Source: an uncultured Dorea sp. (lineage in GTDB: Bacteria; Bacillota; Clostridia; Lachnospirales; Lachnospiraceae). Taken from it: a DNA stretch of 64,000 nt. Within the stretch, counting starts at the first letter, position 1. Every line of letters begins with the position of its first letter. The notes beneath the pieces were generated by a model. The model had not been told where the DNA came from and ran no database searches. It saw only the letters and a program-made list of their open reading frames with translations. Below, one piece after another: positions 1 through 7,801 of this stretch. Made by a program: the position numbers and the translations under genes. The stretch lies in the NCBI GenBank assembly GCA_948602995.1, contig CAPEBR010000005.1, forward strand, positions 1 through 64,000. The letters are read 5' to 3'.

Positions 1-69
1 ATTTGCTCACTCCTGAATCACTTTCTTACGGTCCGTGCAGTAAATGCGCAGACCTGTGTGGACAGTAAC
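1..69 (+). repeat. Partial copy of interspersed palindromic repeat family A
   Basis: This is the right-hand part of a repeat seen in fuller form at 7442-7574 and 53861-53984. It carries the GCTCACTCCTGAATCACTTT block, an inner inverted repeat around GGTCCGTGCA/TGCGCAGACC, and the terminal CTGTGTGGACAGTAAC. The left part lies outside the window. The following bases up to the first gene (70-237) show no other gene, only an AT-rich leader with a GGAAGG ribosome binding site near 219. Confidence 0.8.
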
Positions 70-237
70 GTTAGGTAAACTTTTTAAACTTCTCCATGAG
101 CAGCACCTGTCGGAGAATGCAGATTATCTTGCTATTTATCCCGGCACATGATAATATAGACCTATAAATTTGAATGATATAAAGTAACCCCAGAAGCTCC
201 ATGCAATCATAATTCAGGAAGGTACGGATATATAAAA

Positions 238-1745
238 ATGGGCAGATTTTTTAATGTAAATGGCGACTGCAGACCAGAGCTGCACTATATGACTAATATT
301 CAGCCAAAGCTCCATGCAATTAAAGAAATGGTTGACCGTGGAGAATATTTTACAATAAATCGTGCACGCCAGTATGGAAAAACAACAACATTGCGGGCCC
401 TGACCCGTTTTCTTGCGGAGGATTATCTAGTAATCCGGATGGATTTCCAAATGATGAGCCATGCAAATTTTAAAAGCGAATCTGCTTTTACAGCTGCATT
501 TTCCGGGGAACTTTTGGATCTTGTTACTGAAATCCCCCAGAATATCCTTGAAAATCTTGTATCATTTACAAAAGACACGGAACAGCCCATCACTCTTCCA
601 TCATTGTTCAGAGTATTGAGCCAATGGTGCGGGCAATCGGAAAAGCCAATAGTATTGATCATCGATGAGGTGGACAGTGCGGCAAACAACCAGGTATTCA
701 TGGACTTCCTTGCACTGCTGCGCGGTTACTATATGAACAGGGATATAAAGCCCGCCTTCCATTCCGTAATCCTTGCAGGTGTTTATGATATTAAAAATAT
801 TAAGCTCAGATTTGAGCCAAATGAGGAGCATAAAAATAATAGTCCATGGAACATTGCCTCTGACTTTCTGATAGACATGAGCCTTTCAGCCGAAGAAATC
901 GCAGGTATGCTTGAGGACTATGAGCATGACCATCATACAGGCATGAAGGTTGAAGAAATCTCCGGACTCCTCTATGCATACACATCTGGCTACCCTTTTT
1001 TAGTCTCTCGTCTCTGTAAACTGATGGATGAGAGGGTTGAAGGAAAGACCGGTCTTACTTATTCTGCCTGGACAAAAGAAGGCTTTTTAGCTGCCGTACG
1101 TATTTTGCTTGCAGAATCAAACACACTTTTTGACTCGCTCATTAATAAGCTAAGGAATTATCCCGAACTGGAGGAAATTCTCCGAAGCCTTTTATTTACA
1201 GGAAAAGAAATCACCTATGTCATTGGGGTGCAGCCAGTCGAAATCGCATTAATGTTTGGCTTTGTAAAAGTTTCAAAAAACAGTGTGGTAATTGCAAACA
1301 GAATATTTGAGACGTTGCTGTATAATTTCTTCCTTGCCACGCCTTCCATGCAGCAGGAGGACATGTATGATTCGTTATCCATTTCGATTCACTCTATGGT
1401 GACCGTGGACAAAAGTTTTATGAGGATGATGGGCGACGATATTTTATGCTGTTTCTGAAACCCATTATTAATGGATCTGGAAACTGCTACATCGAAGCAG
1501 AGACAAGAAACCGACAACGAACCGATCTGATTGTAGATTACCGCGGAGAACAGTTTATTATAGAAACAAAACTATGGCACGGAGCAGCAAAACACCTGGA
1601 GGGCAGGGAGCAATTATTTCATTATCTTGACCACTACCATCTAAACACAGGTTATATGCTAACATTCAATTTCAATAAGAAGAAGGAAATCGGCGTAATA
1701 GAGATTCCGTATAAAGGCAAGACCCTGGTGGAGGCAGTCGTTTAG
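238..1745 (+). pseudogene. AAA-ATPase-like / PD-(D/E)XK nuclease-family protein, frameshifted
   Basis: This would be one protein of about 500 residues of the AAA-ATPase-like plus PD-(D/E)XK nuclease type that is common in many copies in Clostridia and Bacteroidia. The first frame (238-1458) has the typical N-terminus MGRFFNV, a Walker A-like RQYGKTTT near residue 44 and a Walker B-like VLIIDEVD near residue 138. The expected C-terminal nuclease-like domain is in another frame. From 1371 that frame reads FVIHFDSLYGDRGQKFYEDD and runs without a stop to 1745, including GRRYFMLFLKPIING and FIIETKLWHG. A net one-base shift between about 1355 and 1372 therefore splits the gene; no slippery heptamer is visible. 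It is either a real inactivating indel or a base-calling error. The biological role of this family is not well defined. Confidence 0.85.
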
Positions 1746-1754
1746 TGCGTTAAG

Positions 1755-1860
1755 CCGTATCGCGCCAGCCTCAGCCGCAAAGCGGCACAATTTTGCATGC
1801 GGCTGTGCGCATCCATTTATACTGTGCGACAGGTTTATCTGGCGCACAGTATAAATTGTC
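1755..1860. repeat. Interspersed repeat family D with strong hairpin
   Basis: This stretch matches, in reverse complement, the element at 58407-58496: both share GATGCGCACAGCCGCAT and GCTTTGCGGCTG blocks. It also contains a perfect 14-bp stem, ATTTATACTGTGCG at 1815-1828 pairing with 1843-1856, which sits between two convergent genes and could end transcription from either side. Confidence 0.7.
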
Positions 1861-1874
1861 TTCGACAATACCCT

Positions 1875-2489
1875 CTACCTGCAATGCTTCTTTCGATTGG
1901 ATAGCGTATTTTTATAAAACCTGGCAGAAGTCTTCTTTCTCGAACCAACCAGTTTTTTTAATTCCCTGTTAAATTTACTCTTAGAAATCTCTTTCCTGGC
2001 CGCATTATAATATCTTGTCCGGTTATTATCCCGTATTTCTTTTCCCTTCTGTAGCTTATGGACAATCTTTCCCTTCACTATTTTACAATAATTATCAAAA
2101 CTACCACCCATTACATAGGTGGATATAACGACCCCCTTCTTCTTATAATAGTAAAACTTGCTTCCATCTATATCCACCTTGCCCACTCGCTTCACCTTTC
2201 CATTTTTAAAGGTAAAGATTCTGCCAAAGCCAGCTACATGCGGCACAGAGCTGCTATTCAGTACCAGCTCCGGAACCTTGTCGTTGTCAATATAAACAAT
2301 CGAAAAGCTGCAGTTTGCTGCCGGGATCTTATAATTCGGATCCCATGCAATCGTATCCTTTGACAAAAAATCCCCGTATGCCTTCAAAGCTTTTGCCTTG
2401 GCTGAAGCTGCCTCCGTTTTCATACACGGAACCATCAAAAATACCGCAAGCATACATAAAACCATCATCCACCTTTTTCTTCTCATCAT
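1875..2489 (-). CDS. Small secreted protein of unknown function
   Basis: The product has a Lys/Arg-rich start, a hydrophobic stretch (MMVLCMLAVFLMVPCM) and an Ala-rich likely signal-peptidase site (TEAASA), so it is probably exported. The mature part of about 170 residues is very basic. It has a region reading YIDNDKVPELVL, like the short Asp-rich loops of FG-GAP/VCBS-type repeats found in secreted Clostridia proteins. I do not recognise a named family. An upstream ATG at 2507 is possible, but GGATGGAG lies just before the ATG at 2489, and a TATAAT at 2524-2529 would leave almost no leader for the longer form. The gene is followed by a repeat with a strong hairpin. Confidence 0.65.
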   Translation of the reverse strand: MMRRKRWMMVLCMLAVFLMVPCMKTEAASAKAKALKAYGDFLSKDTIAWDPNYKIPAANCSFSIVYIDNDKVPELVLNSSSVPHVAGFGRIFTFKNGKVKRVGKVDIDGSKFYYYKKKGVVISTYVMGGSFDNYCKIVKGKIVHKLQKGKEIRDNNRTRYYNAARKEISKSKFNRELKKLVGSRKKTSARFYKNTLSNRKKHCR

Positions 2490-2542
2490 TCTTCTCCATC
2501 CTTTCATTTTTACTTACTCTCATTATACCACAATGGCGAGAA

Positions 2543-2580
2543 TTGGGGACGGGGTATTTTTAAAAATACCCCGTCCCCAA
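2543..2580. repeat. Perfect palindrome, repeat family B
   Basis: A 38-bp perfect palindrome reads TTGGGGACGGGGTATTTTT and then its exact complement. The same unit recurs at 12831, 15863, 28855, 29541 (interrupted), 39522, 53384 and 53811. The T/A run is at the centre of the palindrome instead of after the stem, so it does not look like a standard intrinsic terminator. Confidence 0.9.
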
Positions 2581-2587
2581 CTGACCT

Positions 2588-3796
2588 TTAGCAGCAAAGC
2601 TGTTTTAGCATTTTCTGAAAGCACCACAGAAAATCCCGTTTTCCTATCCCTTCCAGTGTCACCAGGTCATAGGATGCAAGCACCTCGCCTTCCAGTGTAT
2701 AGATTACCTTTCCCGCACAGGTTCCCTTTTTCACCGGAGCCTTGAAGCCTCCCTTAAGTTTCCGGGTGACTTCTACGCTTTCTCCATCACGCATCAGAAC
2801 CTGAAGTTCTCCTGTCTTATGCTTTAACCCTACCGGAACGACAGTATTTTTTGAATAAATCTCGGATTCAGAGATGCCGCCCTTCACCGGAAGTTCTAGG
2901 TTCCCGGTCTCCTCCCACACGTCCCGGTACTCATAATTTGCAAGCCCGTATTCCATAAGGGCGCGGGTGTCTTTCCACTTATATCCCTTATTATTTGGCC
3001 AGCCGCAGGCAAGAAGCGCTACAATAAAGGTTCTGCCGTCCCGCTTAAGCGCCCCTACATAGCAGTAGCCCGCATCTCCGGTAAATCCGGTTTTTCCGGA
3101 CAGCGCTCCTTCCATCATCCCTAAAAATGCATTATGATTATTGCAGGAAAAGGAGCGTTTCTTTTCCACATCTGAAAACTGAAAGCTTCCGGTTCTTGTA
3201 ATCTCCAGGAATTCATCCCGTTTTGGGGAATCCATAATGCAGTATTTCATGATTCTTGCAAGGTCTGCTGCTGTTGTAGAATGTATGCCCTTCTCATCCT
3301 TTCCATCCAGTCCGTTCGGTGTAATAAAATGAGTATTCTTACACCCAAGCTCTACTGCCTTTTTATTCATAAGGACGGCAAACTGCTCCACTGACCCGGC
3401 AATTCCCTCCGCAATCACCACGGCACTGTCATTATGGGACTCCAGCATCAGGGAATAAAGAAGATCCCGGATCTTATATTTCTCCCCGGCACGCACCCCC
3501 AAATGTACTTCCGGCTGCCCTGCTGCATAATCAGAAACCTCTGTTTCCTGTTCCTCCTTCATATGCTCCAGCGCCAGGATACAAGTCATGATCTTAGTCG
3601 TACTTGCCATTGGGCGGGCCTTATCTGCTTCCTTTCCAAATAAAATACGCCCGCTGTCTGCATCCATTAATACTGCTGACCGGGCATAAAGCTCTCCTGG
3701 CCCTTTTTCTGTTTCCTGCGCCTTTGCCGGGATGCGGCACAGGCACACGGACAGGATACAAACCAGGCTGATTATACTGCTCCATCTTTTCTTCAT
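2588..3796 (-). CDS. dacF: D-alanyl-D-alanine carboxypeptidase, DacF type (S11 family)
   Basis: This is an exported penicillin-binding D,D-carboxypeptidase that trims the terminal D-Ala from peptidoglycan stem peptides. After a signal peptide (ISLVCILSVCLCRIPAKA) it shows all three active-site motifs: STTK (SxxK), SHN (SxN) and KTG in GKTGFTG. The length (402 residues) fits the family, which has a C-terminal beta domain and a membrane-binding tail; the tail here ends in two Cys. The ATG at 3796 is preferred because AAGGTG lies six bases before it; a GTG at 3805 is the alternative. It follows scpA and scpB on the same strand, an order also seen in other Firmicutes where DacF acts in spore cortex synthesis. 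A sporulation role is inferred from that context only. Confidence 0.9.
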   Translation of the reverse strand: MKKRWSSIISLVCILSVCLCRIPAKAQETEKGPGELYARSAVLMDADSGRILFGKEADKARPMASTTKIMTCILALEHMKEEQETEVSDYAAGQPEVHLGVRAGEKYKIRDLLYSLMLESHNDSAVVIAEGIAGSVEQFAVLMNKKAVELGCKNTHFITPNGLDGKDEKGIHSTTAADLARIMKYCIMDSPKRDEFLEITRTGSFQFSDVEKKRSFSCNNHNAFLGMMEGALSGKTGFTGDAGYCYVGALKRDGRTFIVALLACGWPNNKGYKWKDTRALMEYGLANYEYRDVWEETGNLELPVKGGISESEIYSKNTVVPVGLKHKTGELQVLMRDGESVEVTRKLKGGFKAPVKKGTCAGKVIYTLEGEVLASYDLVTLEGIGKRDFLWCFQKMLKQLCC

Positions 3797-3850
3797 TGCA
3801 CGCACCTTAAAACTACCATATTACAACAATGTATGATGCGCCGCCTTCAT

Positions 3851-4429
3851 TTATACATTAAGCCGCAGCTGAATCTCCTCCTCTGCCTCTTCCTTGAAGC
3901 TCTCTACCTGCTCTGGATTCATACTGGGAAGCTCGTCCACGGAATGGATGCTGAATCTTCGCAGAAATTCCTCTGTTGTTCCAAACTGGATCGGCTTTCC
4001 TGGCGCCTCCATCCTTCCCACCTCGCAGACAAGATTATATTCCACCAGCTTATTCACTGCGTGGTCAGACTTTACTCCCCTGATCTTCTCAATCTCCAGT
4101 TTTGTCACCGGCTGCTTATAGGCAATGATCGAAAGCGTCTCTAACAGAACATCCGTCAGTACATACTTTCTCGGCTGCTTTGCAACCCGGATCAGATACT
4201 CGTACATCTCCACCTTTGTACACATCTGAAAGGAATCCTCCAGTTCAATAATATGAATTCCCCGGTCATCCGCCCTGTACTTATCCTGCATCTGATGAAT
4301 CAGCCGCCTGGTAGTCGCCTCATCATGCTCAATGGCTGCAGCAATCTTACCAAGCTCCACCGACTCTCCCATAGTGAAGAGAATCGCTTCTATAATACCT
4401 TCCAGTCTGTTAATTTCCACCTGCTCCAT
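3851..4429 (-). CDS. scpB: Segregation and condensation protein B
   Basis: ScpB is the winged-helix kleisin-associated subunit of the bacterial SMC-ScpAB condensin, which compacts and segregates the chromosome. The N-terminal LEGIIEAILFTMGESVEL and the central ALLETLSIIAYKQPVTKLEIE-type region (here VLLETLSIIAYKQPVTK) followed by IRGVKSDHAV are characteristic. At about 192 residues the length is normal. The start at 4429 matches the usual family N-terminus and has GGAAAGG upstream. An ATG at 4459 with TAAGGA before it would add ten residues. It lies 90 bp after scpA and 54 bp before dacF, probably in one operon. Confidence 0.93.
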   Translation of the reverse strand: MEQVEINRLEGIIEAILFTMGESVELGKIAAAIEHDEATTRRLIHQMQDKYRADDRGIHIIELEDSFQMCTKVEMYEYLIRVAKQPRKYVLTDVLLETLSIIAYKQPVTKLEIEKIRGVKSDHAVNKLVEYNLVCEVGRMEAPGKPIQFGTTEEFLRRFSIHSVDELPSMNPEQVESFKEEAEEEIQLRLNV

Positions 4430-4520
4430 ACTACCTTTCCCACTCTCGTATTCGTACACAGTCCTTAGGAACTGTAAGTAAATATACTCACGGCCGATGA
4501 AATCTGCCGTGCATTATGAC

Positions 4521-5264
4521 CTATACCATTGATGTAATCACAATATCATCAAAAGAGTTTTCCTGAAAAATCCGGATCACACCCTCCTTCATGAGCTGCA
4601 GCACTGCCAGAAAAGTCACCACAACCTGTACCTTTGAACTCTGTCTCATAAGAAGCTCCCTGAAAAGGAAGCTTTTATGCCCCTTTGCATATTCTGTCAC
4701 ATATAGAAGCTTATCCGGAAGTGTAACCTCCTCCTTTTCAAGCTTTCCAAACTTGCTGCGGACCGGATCAATCTTGTCAGCCTGCCGCCTCATGACCTCT
4801 TTAAAAATCTGGTTTAATCTCACTAAGGTAAGGTCACCCAGAAGCTCATCCATATTAACGGGCTGCACATAGTCCTGAACCTCTGACGGTATTGTCGGCG
4901 GCTTAAAAATTGAGCGTTCCCCCTCGATCTGGCGGTCTTTCAGTTCATACGACATATATTTATACATCTTGTACTCCAGGAGCTGTTCCACCAGCTCCTG
5001 CCTTGGGTCTTCTTCCTCTCCCTCCTCGTTTATCTCTTTGGGAAGAAGCATCTTACACTTAATGTCAAGAAGTGTCGCCGCCATAACAAGAAATTCACTC
5101 ATTATATTAAGGTCTTCCTTCTCCATCTCGTGAATATATTCCATATACTGATTCGTAATCTCCACAATCGGGATATCATAAATATCTATTTTATTTTTAT
5201 CGATCAGATGCAGAAGGAGATCAAGCGGTCCTTCAAACACCTGCAGCTTTACCGGAATTCCCAT
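4521..5264 (-). CDS. scpA: Segregation and condensation protein A
   Basis: ScpA is the kleisin subunit that bridges the SMC heads and binds ScpB. The hallmark start VKLQVFEGPLDLLLHLIDK is present, followed by IDIYDIPIVEITNQY and a C-terminal winged-helix part (VVVTFLAVLQLMKEGVI). An open frame extends upstream to 5333, but family comparison and a GGGGGTC ribosome binding site support the ATG at 5264. It is the first gene of the scpA-scpB-dacF group. The roughly 135 bases upstream, before the repeat at 5400-5546, hold no gene. Confidence 0.94.
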   Translation of the reverse strand: MGIPVKLQVFEGPLDLLLHLIDKNKIDIYDIPIVEITNQYMEYIHEMEKEDLNIMSEFLVMAATLLDIKCKMLLPKEINEEGEEEDPRQELVEQLLEYKMYKYMSYELKDRQIEGERSIFKPPTIPSEVQDYVQPVNMDELLGDLTLVRLNQIFKEVMRRQADKIDPVRSKFGKLEKEEVTLPDKLLYVTEYAKGHKSFLFRELLMRQSSKVQVVVTFLAVLQLMKEGVIRIFQENSFDDIVITSMV

Positions 5265-5399
5265 AAATCTGACCCCCGTATACATTTGCCAAAGTGTAAT
5301 AATCCGTAACAACAGACCTTCCTGGTTACGCAACTTTTATATTATACAGGATATTTCCGTTTTCCACAACCCTTAGAAATTATCAACAATTCCTTAAAA

Positions 5400-5546
5400 G
5401 TTACTATTCACGGACTAACCGTCCGCTCATAGTAACGCATCCAGCCCATTTAAAAGTCGCTTTCAGCGAGGGGCTGGATGCTGGAAACCACCATTTTATC
5501 GGCTCGGATGCCGTGCAGCGGAGTGCACGGCCCCGTGAATAGTAAC
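5400..5546. repeat. Long palindromic repeat, diverged member of family A
   Basis: This 147-bp element is bounded by perfect 14-bp inverted termini, GTTACTATTCACGG and CCGTGAATAGTAAC. Inside it are nested inverted repeats: GCATCCAGCCC with GGGCTGGATGC, and GCCGTGCA with TGCACGGC. The layout equals the copies at 7442 and 53861, but the internal sequence differs, so it is a separate subfamily. It lies between the scpA start and the end of the next minus-strand gene. Confidence 0.8.
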
Positions 5547-5548
5547 TC

Positions 5549-6466
5549 CTAAAACTCTAACACGATCAGCTCTGCTTCGTTAAACAGCCTGACTGGAATG
5601 GTATGGCTTCCAAGCCCTCTGCTTACCACGGCTGTCTGGCTTCCCTCCCTGTAGCACCCGCCCGAATATTTGGGGAAAAGCTCAAATCCAGGTGAGATCA
5701 CTCCCCGAAAACCCGGGATTCGCACAATACCTCCATGCAGATGCCCTGACAGGACAAGATCTGCCCCCCATGACAGATATGCCTTCATGTGAGAAGGATT
5801 GTGTGCTAATAGTATCTGGTAATAATCCCGGTCACAGTCTCCCACACAGTCCGCGACCGTCTCTGCATCTATCTTATCCCTGCGGATTCTTGCATAACCT
5901 GCATCAGGAATCTCAAGCCCTGTCACCCGGACCGGCATCCCTCCAATTGAGATCTCCTCAGATTCGTTTTCCAGAAGCCGGATGCCTGCCTTTTGAAGTT
6001 CTCTTTTGTATCCTTTATAGGACTGGCTGTACTCTGCCGGATTCTCCTTCATTCTCTGCTCATGGTTGCCATTTGCATAGTAAACCGGACAGATCTCTGG
6101 AAGCCTTTTTAAAAAATCCAGTGTTCTGCGGTAATCATGCCCGTTCTTTCCCACCAGCATATCGCCGCCCACCAGGATCAGATCCGGCCTTGTACGCTTA
6201 ACCGCATAAAACAGTCTGTTATTTCTATATCCATATACCTGATTATGGAGATCACTTAAAAATACCATCCGGCATCTGCCTGCCCCTCTCCATTTCTTAG
6301 AAAAAATCCGGTAGCCGGTTGTCCGGAAGCTGTGAAGTTCCCGGAAAATTTCTGCTGCCACAGTCAGGAAACACTCTGTCAGAAAGAGTCCCAGAAGGCC
6401 GGACACGCCTTTCCCTGTTTTCTTATAATTTCTGCTTTTCTTATGATTTCTGCTTTTCTTCTGCAT
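5549..6466 (-). CDS. Membrane-anchored calcineurin-like metallophosphoesterase
   Basis: The protein has a basic N-terminus, one hydrophobic segment (VSGLLGLFLTECFLTVAA) and a calcineurin-like phosphoesterase domain. Metal-binding motifs are in the family order: FLSDLHNQ (DxH), GGDM (GD), NGNHE (GNHE), and GHLHGG near the end (GHxH). It resembles the YkuE/YaeI group of membrane-associated phosphoesterases; some members of that group act on lipid head groups such as UDP-diacylglucosamine, but the substrate here cannot be read from the sequence. The start has GGAGGG six bases upstream. It follows a HAD-type phosphatase by 44 bp and is probably co-transcribed with it. Confidence 0.85.
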   Translation of the reverse strand: MQKKSRNHKKSRNYKKTGKGVSGLLGLFLTECFLTVAAEIFRELHSFRTTGYRIFSKKWRGAGRCRMVFLSDLHNQVYGYRNNRLFYAVKRTRPDLILVGGDMLVGKNGHDYRRTLDFLKRLPEICPVYYANGNHEQRMKENPAEYSQSYKGYKRELQKAGIRLLENESEEISIGGMPVRVTGLEIPDAGYARIRRDKIDAETVADCVGDCDRDYYQILLAHNPSHMKAYLSWGADLVLSGHLHGGIVRIPGFRGVISPGFELFPKYSGGCYREGSQTAVVSRGLGSHTIPVRLFNEAELIVLEF

Positions 6467-6510
6467 TCTATCCCTCCAGACTCTTAATAGCTGCCAGGTT
6501 AAAATTGCCT

Positions 6511-7332
6511 TTAACCCTGCCTCTTTCCTTTTCTGACATGTAGCCTGTAAAATTCCTGATACAGCTCCTCAATGGTATTATATACATAATCCGGCTTATA
6601 TTCCGTATCTTCCAGATCCCCTGGCTTTGCTTCTCCCGTATACACAAGAGCTGTCTCCACCCCTGCATTCATTCCGCAGGCGATGTCCGTGTACAGCCTG
6701 TCTCCGACCACCAGCACCTCATCTTTTTCTGCTTCCACCTGGTCCATGCAGAGTGTGACAATTCCCTTGTCTGGCTTCCCGGCAAAGCACGGGGTTCTTC
6801 CTGTCGTTACACGCAGCATCTCACAGATTCCTCCGCAGTCCGGTATAAACCCGAAGGACACAGGGCAGCGCAGATCCGGATTGGTAGCCACATAATCAAC
6901 CTCCGGCCTAAAGAGAAGCCTGCAGGCCTCCTCTATCTTCCTGTAGTCAAGCGTACGGTCAAATCCCACCACAACACATGCCGTATCCGGCTCTGCCCGG
7001 TCCACGGTCAGAAGGCCGAATCTTTTCATCTCTTCCTCAAAAGAGGGTGTTCCCACAACAAAATGCTTCCTTCCCTCATAATGCTTTTTCAGATACATGC
7101 AGGCAGCATAAGAGGCTGTCATAAACTGCTCCTCGTCTGTATCAAGGCCCCATCCTTTAAATTTTTCTACATAGTCCTTCCTGCTCTTTGTGGAATTATT
7201 GGTAATGAAAAAGGATCTGCCTCCAATCCTCTCAATCAGACCCAGAAGCTCCCTGCTTCCTTCATATAATATATCATCCACTCCCAGTGTTCCGTCAATA
7301 TCAAACAGAAAATATTTCTTATTTTTCAGCAT
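6511..7332 (-). CDS. HAD-IIA family phosphatase (NagD-like)
   Basis: This is a cytosolic haloacid-dehalogenase phosphatase of subfamily IIA, the group that includes NagD, p-nitrophenyl phosphatases and phosphoglycolate phosphatases. Motif I is FLFDIDGTL, motif II is FITNNSTKS, motif III uses the Lys of GKPDKGI, and motif IV is VVGDRLYTDI. The large C2 cap between motifs II and III carries VVGFDRTLDYRKI and ATNPDLRCP, typical of IIA enzymes. The length (273) is normal. A GGAGG lies in front of the ATG and a well-formed promoter is visible upstream (7375-7403). The physiological substrate is unknown. Confidence 0.9.
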   Translation of the reverse strand: MLKNKKYFLFDIDGTLGVDDILYEGSRELLGLIERIGGRSFFITNNSTKSRKDYVEKFKGWGLDTDEEQFMTASYAACMYLKKHYEGRKHFVVGTPSFEEEMKRFGLLTVDRAEPDTACVVVGFDRTLDYRKIEEACRLLFRPEVDYVATNPDLRCPVSFGFIPDCGGICEMLRVTTGRTPCFAGKPDKGIVTLCMDQVEAEKDEVLVVGDRLYTDIACGMNAGVETALVYTGEAKPGDLEDTEYKPDYVYNTIEELYQEFYRLHVRKGKRQG

Positions 7333-7374
7333 GTGCCCATCCTCCAGAATAGCGTAACAAAAAGTATATTTAAA

Positions 7375-7403
7375 ATTATATAATTATTCCTGTTATTTTG
7401 CAA
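7375..7403 (-). promoter_or_regulatory. Sigma-A type promoter for the HAD-IIA/phosphoesterase pair
   Basis: On the minus strand there is TTGCAA (7398-7403), a 17-bp spacer and TATAAT (7375-7380). It is followed after about 40 bp by the GGAGG and ATG of the HAD-IIA gene. Confidence 0.7.
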
Positions 7404-7441
7404 TTAAATATGCTAGAATCTTATATTGGACATCAATATGA

Positions 7442-7574
7442 GTTACTGTTCACTCCGTGACCAGTAACATTCGCAAATCCATCTAAAATTCGCTCCGCGA
7501 ATGGAATTTGCTCACTCCTGAATCACTTTCTTACGGTCTGCGCAGTAAATGCACAGACCTGTGTGAACAGTAAC
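7442..7574. repeat. Full-length copy of palindromic repeat family A
   Basis: This 133-bp element starts with GTTACTGTTCAC and ends with GTGTGAACAGTAAC, so its ends are inverted repeats. Three internal inverted repeats follow in order: the left arm closing on GTGACCAGTAAC, GCAAATCCAT facing ATGGAATTTGC, and GGTCTGCGCA facing TGCACAGACC. Copies or parts occur at 1, 9594, 28192, 37899, 42735, 51671 and 53861. Confidence 0.9.
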
Positions 7575-7575
7575 C

Positions 7576-7770
7576 AATATGATGCAAGTGTCAAAAGGTC
7601 ATGCGTTTCATGTTCGCATGAAAAAGCATGATCTCTTGACACGCTAAACACCGAGAAGTAGCCATTTTTCGTAGAAAAATGAGTGGATTCGAGGTGTTTT
7701 AGGATTGTGGGAGTGCGTTAGCACGGAACAATCCGTGTATCAGAAGCGTCAAAATACCTTTTGACGCTAA
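7576..7770 (+). other. Hairpin-rich leader upstream of aminopeptidase P
   Basis: Four consecutive hairpins are visible before the gene at 7802. They are GTGTCAA 7588-7594 with TTGACAC 7636-7642 (enclosing TCATGC/GCATGA), AAACACC 7646-7652 with GGTGTTT 7693-7699, GGATTGT 7702-7708 with ACAATCC 7728-7734, and GCGTCAAAA 7746-7754 with TTTTGACGC 7759-7767. The last ends only about 20 bases before the ribosome binding site. It may be a structured 5' leader or another repeat family; no known riboswitch is recognised. Confidence 0.5.
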
Positions 7771-7801
7771 ATCATCAATATTAAACAAGGGAGGTTTGAA
7801 C

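Noticed and set aside
1355..1372. Programmed ribosomal frameshift in the AAA gene
   Set aside because: No slippery heptamer or in-frame stop at the right place is present, despite an AGGAGG nearby.
2543..2580. Family B palindromes as standard intrinsic terminators
   Set aside because: The T-run is in the centre of the palindrome and not after the stem, and several copies do not follow a gene end in the needed direction.
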